From NCBI GenBank assembly GCA_963989385.1, contig OZ022499.1:78233903-78297902 (forward strand): a stretch of 64,000 bases of DNA. The letters are read 5' to 3'. The DNA is from Ctena decussata. Taxonomy: Eukaryota; Mollusca; Bivalvia; Lucinida; Lucinidae. The notes beneath the pieces were generated by a model. The model did no database searches. It was not told the origin of the DNA and was given only the letters and a program-made list of their open reading frames with translations. This document shows positions 28,101 to 40,100 of this stretch, piece by piece. The translations under genes and the position numbers were made by a program. Numbering within the stretch: position 1 is the first letter of the stretch; each line of letters opens with the position of its first letter.

Positions 28101-31100
28101 CATCAAACTGGAATGGAATGGGTTTTTACCCATTTTTCATGCGGCAAAAACGCCCTTTATCTGGACCTCTGCTGACTGAACCATTTTGTCCTATGCCAGC
28201 AATACAGTACCATCTGAAATGCTGATAGCAATTCCTGAAGTGGAAACTAAATAAAAATGTCTTCTTAATGCAAACAAAAGTCTGAAGATGACCGAACAAG
28301 AATTTACGAAACAGCATACCCAGACCAGGTGTCACTTAAGTATTTGCTAGAGTTGGGTACCATCATATAAAATGTATAGCGATACTATCATGATTGCAGG
28401 CATCCAATAATCATGACACAGTATCCTCTAGGTAAATATCATAATACCTTGATGCATGCATGCATAAGTAGGTAAGTTAAGTCTTTATTTAACAAGGGTT
28501 ACAACATTTAGCAATTTAGCAAATCTTCCATGAGGCCCTCAGAGAAAGAAAATATTCATCAATGATAGACAGTAGATTCACATATGGGCGGTGACGCAAC
28601 AATACCAACAAAGTGGCATATTTGCCAAGCGAAGACTCAGATCAGCCTGAGCAGCTGCTAAGTCTGATCAGAGTCTTTGTTTTGTGCTTTAAGGCTAGGT
28701 GAGGGTCTACGCTAGCTCCATGCGGACAGCGAAGACTCTGATCAGACTGGGCAGATGCCCAGGCTGATCTGACTCTTCACTGGGCACACATGCCACTTTG
28801 TTGTTTTTGTGGTGTCGCAGCTCATATAGCAGCAAAAATGAAACTCTTGTGAATATTAAGGAATTTACAGCGCACACATACCTCCATTTCTTTAATCATA
28901 TCTCTAAGCCTTTCTGGTCTTTTGTTTCTAGGTGACCACAACATGTCTCTACCTGGAAATATAATATAAGTGTACCATAGTTGGCCTAAATATCCCGAAT
29001 TCTCAACAATTTCTAAAATGGACTTATTATATTACTTTACTTTATCATGCAACCACCAAAAAAAGTGACCAATAGTATGGGTCTGATAAACTTTGATGAT
29101 ATCACGTAAATGTGACAATGTGGTTTATCGTGCAAAGAATTTTGTATCTTTTTGACATCTGAAAAGATCTTAGCATTCAATTGGCAGAATGACAACAACA
29201 AATTACGCCAATGTGTAAATGCAAAGTCATGAAGTGCAATCCAGATACGCTTTATCTTTCCTGTTTATTTTTAAATGAACTAGCTAAAAGGATGCATGAT
29301 AAATTGAAAAACATGATACCAATATTGTTTGGTATCATGATTAACAAGGATTGATCCAAAAATGGGTATGACTCAGTAAGCCTCACCATTCCTTTGGCTG
29401 TTTTTCGCGTCGCAGATGCGTATAATTTCGATATTGTTCCACATTTCACAAAGATTTCAGTGGTCAAATAACGCGTGTGTAAAAATTTAGCCAATAATAT
29501 CAAAGGTCAAGGAATATTTAATCTTCATTTTTCCTGTCGCATGCACTGTGAATACTAGCACTCTGTCATATATTAATTCAAAATGTTTCTCTTGTTTGTA
29601 ATTATGGAAAACAGACACAGTTATTCAAAACTTTTTATTTTTCGACGAAGATCTACTTTTCATTTCTACTTTCGGTTTAATACACACTTTAAAAATCGGT
29701 TAGGTTGTTCAGTGGTAGAATGCTTGGTGGTTCAGTGGTAGAATGCTTGCCTGCCATGCGGGCGGCCGGGGTTCAAATCCCAGCCGCCGCAAGTTTTTTT
29801 TTCTTTTAACATTCCCCGTTTTATTGTTTATCTAATCTTCTTTGAATTTCAAATTGTACAGCCCAATTTTGAGATAGGTCATTGTCCCTACCCAGTGTCA
29901 AAATTACGGTTGTGGGTGCCTACCTACATAGCTCACGTGAGTCATATTCAGGAATGTTATTGTCAACTCTTCAACTAGAGACATATTACAAAACACACTT
30001 CTTTTTAATCTGCGACGATTATCTTTTTTTAAAGATTTTTCTTGTTTTATCGCACCTGATAAATGTGCCAAAGTGGCTTTATGTAGTGACAGTGATAATT
30101 TTTTTACATTGAAATGAGAAAATATTTCCCAAAATTATTTTTCATAGAGTGATATAATTGATTATGCTAATATGGAAGAGTTGTATAGAGAACACCATGT
30201 TAGTTTCCTTAGCGCACCTGATAAATGTGACATCTAAGGAAACTAACATGGTGTTCTCTATACAACTCTTCCATATTAGCATAATCAATTATATCACTTT
30301 ATGAAAAATAATTTTGGGAAATATTTTCTCATTTCAATGTAAAAACATTATCACTGTCACTACATAAAGCCACTTTGGCAAGGTGATTCTAATGAGAGTT
30401 AAAACCATATGCTTTTAAGAAGAATGAACCAAATTGAACCCAATCCTTACTTTCAATAAACTGTTGCTTTTCTTCTGAATATGGCTGGGACCCTGAAAAA
30501 GTCAAAACCATTGCAATAGTAAGCTGTAATTTAATTTCCTGCAAGATTAAGTCACTTTATCACTTATCAGAGGTCCAGACAATGTGCGGTTTTGAAGATT
30601 ATTGTGAGATAATTTTTTTCCAATTTTTTGCTCGATCATAAATTGTGACCCCGTCATTAGAACCACCTCACTGAGGCAGTTCTATTGAGGGGTCACAATA
30701 TATGTCTTGCATATAGTGCACAAAAGGAGAGCGGATTTCCGGAAGGGCGCATTTCGTCACACCGTAACGGTGTAGACAAATGTAGACAAATGCACTCCAG
30801 CCTTAGGATTACCAGATAGGAAAACCAATGTATCTGTTGAAAAAAATAAGCACATTTTTTTTAAAAAGAGAGTAACGAATGTATACAGTGGAAATACAGA
30901 GGGAAAAAAACACAAATACATGTAACGGATGTAGACATCTGAAAAAAAAAATCAGCTTATCTTTCCAAAAAGCGTAACGAATGTTTACAATGAAAATATG
31001 TAGGTAAAAGCCATCCACTGCCTGTGAAAAAAAACATGAGCACCTTTGTCTATAAAGCGTTACGAATGTAGACAATAGAATTTGATAGGGAAATTACCCA

Positions 31101-34100
31101 AGGAGGTGTAACGGATGTAACCAAGATATATCTTTCAGAAACAAAAAAATAAAAAATATTATCTCATCATTCAAAAAGTGTAACGAACGTATACAATAGA
31201 AATATATAGGGAAACCCATCCCAGGAGAATAACGGATGTAGACAAGATATATCTAGTATGGAAAAAAAACAGCACATTTTTAAAAAAAAAGTGTAACGAA
31301 CGTATACAATAGAAATATATAGGGAAACCCATCCCAGGAGGTGTAACGGATGTAGACGAGTATGATATATCTTGTGAGCAAAAATAAATTAGCACATATT
31401 TCAAAAAAAGTGTAACAAACGTATACAATAGGAATATATAGGAAAACCCATCCCAGGAGGTGTTATGGATGTAGACAAGCAAAGATATATCTCGTGACGA
31501 AAAAAAAATCAGAACACCTTTCAAAAAAAGTGTAACGAATGTATACAATAGAAATATATAGGAAAACCCATCCCAGGAGGTGTAACGGATGTAGACAAGA
31601 AAAATATATACCAGAAAAAAAAACAGGCACATCTTTCAAAAAAAGTGTAACGAACGTATACAATAGAAATATATAGGGAAACCCATCCCAGGAGGTGTAA
31701 CGGATGAAGACAAGTATGATATATCTAGTGAGGAAAAAAAATAAATCAGGACATCTTTCAAAAAAGTGTAACGAACGTATACAATAGAAATATATAGGAA
31801 AACCCAAACCAGGAGGTGTAACGGATGTAGACAAGATATACCTAGTGAGGAAAAAAAAGTCAGCACATCTTTCCAAAAAGTGTGACGAACGTATTAATCC
31901 TGCCAATCATGCCCCTGGGGTCTAAATTGGCCACGCCCCGGGAGTCATAAGCTCCCATAGACTTACAATGAGAAAATCTTGAAAAATCTTCTTCTTTGAA
32001 ACCATGAGGCCCAGAGCATATATATGTAGCATGTAGTAATGTCTAGTGGTCCTCTACATAAATCATACCAACCATGACCCTGCAGTGCAAAATGGCCACG
32101 CCCAGGGGTCATAAGCTCCTGTAGACTTACAATGGGAAAATTTAAAAAAAATCTTCTTCTCTGTAACCATGAGGCCAAGAGCGTATATATGTAGCAAGTA
32201 GCAATGTCTAGTGGTCCCCTACATAAATCCTGCCAACCATGCCCCCGGGGTCCAAACTGGCCACGCCCCGGGGGTCATTAGTTCCCATAGACTAACAACG
32301 GGAAAATCTTAAAAAATCTTCTCTTAAACCATTAGGCCCAGAGCTAACTTCTTTAGTACATATGTAGCAACGTTGAGTGGTCTCCAACTTAAATCCTGCC
32401 AACCATGCCTCCTGGGGTCCAAATTGGCCATGCTGCTCCCATAGACTTATAATGGGAAAGACTTCAAAAATCTTTTTCTCTGAAACCATGAGGCCCAGAG
32501 CTTACATATTTAGTATGCAGCAATGTCTAGTGATCCCCTGCATAAATTCTACCAATCAAGCACCTGAGGTCCAAACTGCCCACACCCCAGGGGGTTGTTT
32601 GTTTATATAGAGCTAATATAGCTAAAGAACCTTCAAAAATCTTCTTTTATGAAACCATAAGGCCAAGAGCTTATGTATTTAGTATGTAGCAGTGTATAAT
32701 GGTCCTCTACATAAATCCTGCCAATCAAGCCCCTGGGGTCCAAACTTGCCATGCCCCATGGGGTCATAGAATCCTATAGAACTGCAGTCTGTTCGTGAAT
32801 ATTCAAGAAGGGTACGCATTGATCCGTAACAAAGATGTTTTTGCTGAAGATTTTTCGGACAAATCTTAATTATGTTGCATACAACTAACCAGTTTCATAA
32901 CTTTGTGATCATTTCATAATGAAATACGGGGAATATACCTTTAAACTATATTATCTGAATCATGATCAATTTGCAAACTATCGGTAAATCTTGGAGATTT
33001 TCAAACTGTTCAGTGTTTGCAAATGTGTGGTTTCTTAAGTGGGCGTTTGCTGATCATACTGGTAACTGTATGGTCAAGCTTTATCTTGGCTTTATCTGGG
33101 CTGACTGCCAGTGGTAGCGCATTTAATACTCAGACCATGCCATGCATATCTGCAGGCTTGTCAGTGCTCTCACAGTCTGTGCATGCCTTCAGAAGTTCAG
33201 ACAGATTTAGTCAGGGTGTCGATCAATTAAATGGTGCAATAGGTTGTCCTAGTTTATTTTCTTCAAAAATAAAGCAACAAGTTTTACATAGCTAATATTC
33301 CTCATAACTAAAATATTTTTCTCAGAAATGTTGGAAAACTGAAACGAAATAAGATTGAAAAGATTTCCTCCTCTAGCGGGATTTGGATCTGGACCGCTGG
33401 CTTAGCAGGCCAGTGCTTGACTGATTGAGCTATTGTGGGGCTTATGTTTTAAAGAAAGGAGATATGTAATGGGCTTTTACCTTAATTGGGAAATTACAGA
33501 CATGTACTACTGCAATGCTTATAATGGTTAGTCCGAATATTTACATTTGAACAATAATGGCAAATGCAAAAGTGTGAAGGAAAAAATATGGTCTCATTGT
33601 TCTTTAATTTCTTTGTATTGTATTTCTTTTAACATTTCATTGATTTTATCCCTATTTATTGGGGAGAGTCAACTAGTATGCCCTTTTGCTCTTTTTTCCT
33701 TGGTCAGTGAAAAAAAATAACACATATACCATATTCATCCTAATAAAAACCCTGCTCTAGCTACCTCTTTTCCTAAAATAATGCTATCTTAACTTTTTGA
33801 ATTCCTGTTTGCTTCTCTGGATAATTAAAGTAGCTTTTTGAAATGTGGTCTTCTCTTAAAGAGTTGACCCTATACTGAGAAAGGGGGCAAAAATAGTAGA
33901 GTTAATTGCTTCTTCTGAAAGTATACCCATCACCCTATATTGCTACTTAGAGGTTTTTTTGGCAGTGACTGATTTACTACAATCTAGGCTCTGAATAACC
34001 CTCCCCCCCCCCCCTTTTCGTAAAATGAAACACCCCTGGGTATTTAATAGGATTAATATGGTATATCTGTTGTTCTCAGGCAGTTATCAAAATATGTATG

Positions 34101-37100
34101 TGACAAGCTACCTGTTAGGACTGTATATTGTAATTTTCTAACAGTAGCAGCTACTAGAGTGTGTCAGAACTCCAATAAACAGTAGGGGGCTGTCAATTTA
34201 TGAAATCACAGCACATTACCATATATACAGTAAACATTTCTAGTGTGCATATATCAGTTTTATTACTGTTTTTTTCTCTCTCCTTTTTTCCTCAAAAAAT
34301 CAATGATAAAATATATTTGTTCATAAATATTATCTCAAAATAAGTTTTACATCACATTTTATGTTGTGCAACAGATATCGTACTTTTAGTGTTTGTTAAA
34401 TATTCCAAACAGAAGCAAAATATTCTGAGATCGTAACTAAATAATAAAAATGTCATAAATTGTTTTGGAGACAGATAATGCAATTTGTAAATAGTCCATT
34501 TTTTTTAATTAAAATATTTTTAAGATATTTTCCATGCATAATGGCCATTATTTCTGCATCATACTTGAACTGTTCATACTTTATAAGAATTTCATTGTCA
34601 TTTGTGTTCCTGATATAACTATTTACTGAGGTGCAGAGGAGATGGGATTCGATCCAAACCATGATTATAAACTACTGTTATTAGAGCAGCCTTGATGAGG
34701 CAGTTCTAATGAGGGATAACAACATGGGTTGTTATGAAGCATATTAACAGATTTAATCTTATAATTATCATCACCCACCACCCTTTATTGGTCTGTCAGC
34801 TCCCCTTAATTATGATACTTTGAAAATATATAAAAAATAAATCAATGTATACACCTTTCCTATAATTCAGAGTCTGTGCGAGTTTTGTCCCTTGCAATGC
34901 CTATGACGTCATCTATAGGATAGTCTATTGTTTTCCACTGTGTAACCAAATAAATGCCGGTTTTCCGTATATTCAAAACTAACATTCAACGGTTAAGATT
35001 AAGACAACTATTTTGTTCCAACTATATTTAGCCCTTTCTTTGTTGGAAAATAAGCTTTATAACTTAGAGCATATGGGAATTTGACATAAAATTAAAAGAT
35101 TTCCGACAAAAAATTCGGGCCAAAATTACCGTAATCAAGAGCATGTATCACCAGTACACAGTACAGCTTCCAAACGTAAGGAAAAGAAAGAAAATCGCGG
35201 AAGATGCTGGGGGTGAGTGGGGCTTGAAAATATATAATATAAACAGAGATTGTTTTTTTGAGAAGTTTTGATAATGTCAATTTTTGCCATGAAATATATG
35301 TTGTGATAACTCATTAGAATCGCTTCGCCGAGGCGATTCTAATGAGATGTCACAACATATGTTTTAATTCAACCAGGCCCAGGTGGCGGAGCTGAAGCCC
35401 CAAAGCCCACCCAATGGATCCGGGACTGGGTGGGGGTGGGGTTGTTTGGACACTTTTTCTCTCGTCTATCATTTCTCTTCTTTCTCCCTCTCTCTGGGAG
35501 ATGGCCCGATATAGACTTAATTCATTATCATGACTGCTTCGTCCAGCTGCTTAAAAGGAGTAATCATAAACTATTATTACACTGTATAAAAATCATAAAA
35601 AGTCGGAAATATAAACCCATTCCCATAACTGTATTAAAAATTAATCAGGTTGGATTAAAACAACAGTGACAGGTCATTTAATGTTTAATTACCAACTATA
35701 TAACCGTATAACCAAATTAACTGTTATTGTTGTTGACAAAACGGGAAGTAATAAGATAGGCAAAGATCAGGAATGAATAAAATGTCCCACTAATCCTGCC
35801 CTCAAAACCAAAACAGAATGAAGCATGCACAAACTGACGAAAGTTCACATTGAACGTGCGTGGTAAATGGAATGAACATCTCTTTTCCAAACAGGTGGTC
35901 ATTCAGCTATCCTAATGTAAAACAGGAGCAACATCTATTTTTACCTGAATTTTGTTTTAAATTAGAAATCAAGATAAAACCACATCTTATGTTCTACCGT
36001 TAGAGGCAAAGTGTGTTTTTTCTATGCATTTTGCATTTTATATGCTCCTTACGCTTTTTGAGCAAGACGTGCTGATATTCTTTTACCACACAGGCCCACC
36101 AGACCGCGTAGCACAATCGGTAGGGCACCTGACTCATAAGTCAGACATCCTGGGTTCGAAACCCGGTCTGGCCACATACTTTCAATTCTCCTTCCGCTGA
36201 TTCAAGAAGGGCATTTGTCAGTTACTGGCAAAAGTATATGCACTTAGAACTGGTTGACTGCTTAGGAGGTCTAACCCTGCCCAGGAATGGTGTGGTTAGG
36301 TAAACTGGCCGTCCCTATGGGTATCTATTGTATACATTCGTCACACTTTCTGAATGACACATCAGTTTTTATTTTTGGAGTAAGATCACAGTTGTATACA
36401 TTTGTCACCTTCCGTTACACCTGCTTCGGCGTTTTCCCTACCTTATTCTATTGTATACGTTTGTTACAGTTTCTGCAATGATGTTCTCTTTTTTTTTTCA
36501 GTAATACTATCATTGTATACTCTCGTCTACATCTGAAACAGGCAGAGGATGGGTTTTTCCTATACATTTGCATTGTATACGTTCGTTACGCTTTTTGGGC
36601 AAGATGAACTAAATTTTTTTTCAACACACAGACCTTGTATACATCCGTTACACATGTTGGGATAGTTTCCCTATATGTTTCTACAAGGCCGTCGTCGCCG
36701 GTCCGGCAGGTCCGGCGAGCGCCGGACCACTTTTTTGGTCGAGTATGCTATCTGCCGTACCACTTTTTTTCTTTTCAGCCGATTTATCTTTCGTGCTTAC
36801 CCGTGATTTTAATGAATCGCATCATCAAAAGTGCCGCAATTTATCGATGAAATTATCAATGACGCTCGTTGCTCGTGTGAAATCATGCAGTCACACACCG
36901 TGCAAAACAATGCAGTTATTATAATGACACCTGCTTGATTAATTTCATAATCGTTAAAGGATTATTTTCAGTGAACGATTTATCAAAGACATGATAAACT
37001 CTTTGATCCAGAATGTATTAAAGTCTCCATAGTCCTATCAGTGGTAAAAACGTCGCAACTCAAATCATTGTAAAATGTGGTTCAACCTTCACGTTTGGTG

Positions 37101-40100
37101 ATAAAATGTGGGTTCGTGTGCATATATTGAGTCATATACCTGACATAAAGTAGAGAAAACAAGTTTTAGAAAAATAATAAATTGCGCCACAAATTAAAAT
37201 TCCCTGATCTGGTTTTCCGTCTAGCAATGCGATATAAATATAGGCGGGATAGTGATTGGGACTCCACGCTTGTACATTGTATTTTTACCAGTTTATTCAA
37301 CTTAATTAACTAAAATGACCCAAATAAGTTTTCAAACCCTTTTTATGTGAAACTCAAGAATGTTTTATTTGTTAAAAGCTGGCTAATCACGGCCATTTAC
37401 ACTGACGAAACTGTACTGAGAAGCTTGCAGCGATACCTCATGATAATTTTTTCACGCTGATAGAGCAATGGGGCCTTTAAAGAACTTCTTGGTTTTGATT
37501 TCTGTATGCCAGCAATGGTATGAGAACAAAATACAGCGGCATGTTTTTTTTTCGGCGCAACAGAAGAAAGTTTTAATCCCCTCAGTGTATTTTCCTAATT
37601 ATTCTAAATCAAAGAACATGTCGGGCGGCAAAGTATGTATAAAACATTTTGAATTTACATGTATGAGCATTCTGAACTGAACTGTACGAGCATTCTAAGT
37701 CCTGAGACTGTACCGAAAGTTCCATGGCAATGTTGGATCCATTATGGATATACAAATGCCGCCTGTTGCAAATCAGCCCAAGACTTTTCGGTTCCCACAA
37801 CGTACATTTGGTGTAAAAAAAAAAAGCCGGAGCAGAGAAGTTTTGATGCCACCGCCTGATGAGACTCGCAGAGGGGTCGAAATAGAAGCCAATAACAAAT
37901 AAAACAAACAAAAATAAAACAACTATAGTGGGGATTATATCTGTATCAGGCTTAATTTTGCTTGAACGCAGAAATTGATGCCAGCGCCTGATGAGACTCG
38001 CAGAGGGGTCGAAATAGTTGTTAAAGATCTTCTTGAGTCTTACCTTTGTTCTTTTTCATACTTAACTTGCAAAATTTCGTGACCAAAACGACTGAAATTT
38101 GGCCCCAAACGCATCAAAAAAATGCATTTAAAACGCACATAGAGACGCCCATAAATCAAAAATTTTCNNNNNNNNNNNNNNNNNNNNNNNNNNNNNNNNN
38201 NNNNNNNNNNNNNNNNNNNNNNNNNNNNNNNNNNNNNNNNNNNNNNNNNNNNNNNNNNNNNNNNNNNNNNNNNNNNNNNNNNNNNNNNNNNNNNNNNNNN
38301 NNNNNNNNNNNNNNNNNNNNNNNNNNNNNNNNNNNNNNNNNNNNNNNNNNNNNNNNNNNNNNNNNNNCTACACGGCGACGGGCCTGTTCTATTGTATCGT
38401 TCGTCACGCTTTTGAATGGTGTATCAGTTTTTATTTTTTGAATAAGATCAGAGTTGTATACATTTGTCACCTTCCGTTACACCTGCTTGGGCGATTTCCC
38501 TATCTTATTCTATTGTATACATTTGTTACAGTTTCTGAAAAGATGTTCTCTTTTTTTTCAGTAATATTATCATTGTATACTCTCGTCTACATTTGTAACA
38601 GGCAGAGGATGGGTTTTTCCTATACCTTTGCATTGTATACGTTCGTTACGCTTTTTGGGCAAGATGAACTAAATTTTTTTTCAACACACAGACCTTGTAT
38701 ACATCCGTTACACATGTTGGGATAGTTTCCCTATATGTTTCTATTGTATACGTTCGTCACGCTTTTGAATGGTGTATCAGTTTTTATTTTTTGAATAAGA
38801 TCAGAGTTGTATACATTTGTCACCTTCCGTTACACCTGCTTGGGCGGTTTCCCTATCTTATTCTATTGTATACGTTTGTTACAGTTTCTGAAAAGATGTT
38901 CTCTCTTTTTTTTCAGTAATATTATCGTTGTATACTCTCGTCTACATCTGTAACAGGCAGAGGATGGGTTTTTCCTATACATTTGCATTGTATACGTTCG
39001 TTACACTTTTTGGGCAAGATGAACTAAATTTTTTTTCAACACACAGACCTTGTATACATCCGTTACACATGCTGGGATGGTTTCCCTATATGTTTCTATT
39101 GTATACGTTCGTCACGCTTTTGAATGATGTATCAGTTTTTATTTTTTAAATAAGATCAGAGTTGTATACATTTGTCACCTTCCGTTACACCTGCTTGGGG
39201 GGTTTCCCTATCTTATTCTATTGTATACGTTTGTTACAGTTTCTGCAATGATGTGTTCTCTTTTTTTTTTCAGTAATATTATCATTGTATACTATCGTCT
39301 ACATCTGTAACTGGCAGAGGATGTGTTTTTCCTATACATTTGCATTGTATACGTTCGTTACGCTTTTTGGGCAAGATGAGCTAAATTTTTTCCAACACAC
39401 AGATCTTGTATACATCCGTTACACATGCTGGGATAGTTTCCCTATATGTTTCTATTGTATACATTCGTCACGCTTTTGAATGGTGAATCAGATTTTATTT
39501 TTTTGATTTAGATCACATTTGTATACACTTGTCTACATCCGTTACACCTTCTAGGGCAGTTTCCCTACCTTGTTTTATTGTATACGTTTGTTACAGTTTT
39601 TTTAACAAATGTGCTAATTTTTTTTCAGTAATATTATCATTGTATACACTTGTCTACATCAGTTACAGGCAGAGGCTGGGGTTTTCCTATATATTTGCAT
39701 TGTATACATTCGTTACACTTCTTGGAAAAGAGTTGCTGATTTTTATTTCAACACACACACCTTGTATACATCTGTTACACCTGCTGGGATAGTTTCTCTA
39801 TATATTTGCATTGTATACATTCGTCACACTTTTTTGAAGGGTGTATCAGATTTAATTTTTTTAGTAAGATCACATTTGTATACATTTGTCACCTTCCGTT
39901 ACACCTGCTTGGGTGGTTTCCCTTCCTTATTCTATTGTATACGTTTGTTACAGTTTCTGAAAATATGTTCTCTTTTTTTTTTCAGTAATATTATCATTGT
40001 ATACTCTCGTCTACATCTGTAACAGGCAGATGACGGGTTTTCCCTATACATTTGCATTGTATACGTTCGTTACGCTTTTTGGGCAAGATGAACTAAATTT

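Larger units (their letters stand above)
36684..38386. mobile_element. 1.7-kb transposon inserted in the foldback array, contains assembly gap
   Basis: The array phrase gtttcta|ttgtat is broken. ttcta stands on both sides (36679-36683 and 38387-38391), a 5-bp target duplication. The ends caaggccgtcgtcgccgg and, inverted, caggcccgtcgccgtgtag are related. Part of the interior is lost in 200 N. It contains two hammerhead-like motifs 132 bases apart. I see no transposase domain in the remaining sequence. Confidence 0.72.

Noticed and set aside
31171..31906. Open frames of up to 153 codons rich in YIFLLYTFVTL
   Set aside because: They are translations of the tandem repeat in several frames, and the same words recur in every unit.
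33017..33295. Small secreted or membrane protein of 92 codons
   Set aside because: It starts with a hydrophobic stretch but has no conserved pattern, no splice context and lies in the transposon interior; evidence is too thin.
36102..36175. Functional tRNA-Met gene
   Set aside because: The tRNA-like head is followed by the same SINE body as three other copies, so it is the SINE promoter region.
37659..37859. Zinc-finger (THAP-type) transposase fragment
   Set aside because: Scattered cysteines and histidines do not match the C2CH spacing, and no transposase motif follows.
38438..40022. Several plus-strand open frames of 64-95 codons with recurring YICHLPLHLL and TFVTL
   Set aside because: They translate the right tandem array of the foldback element.
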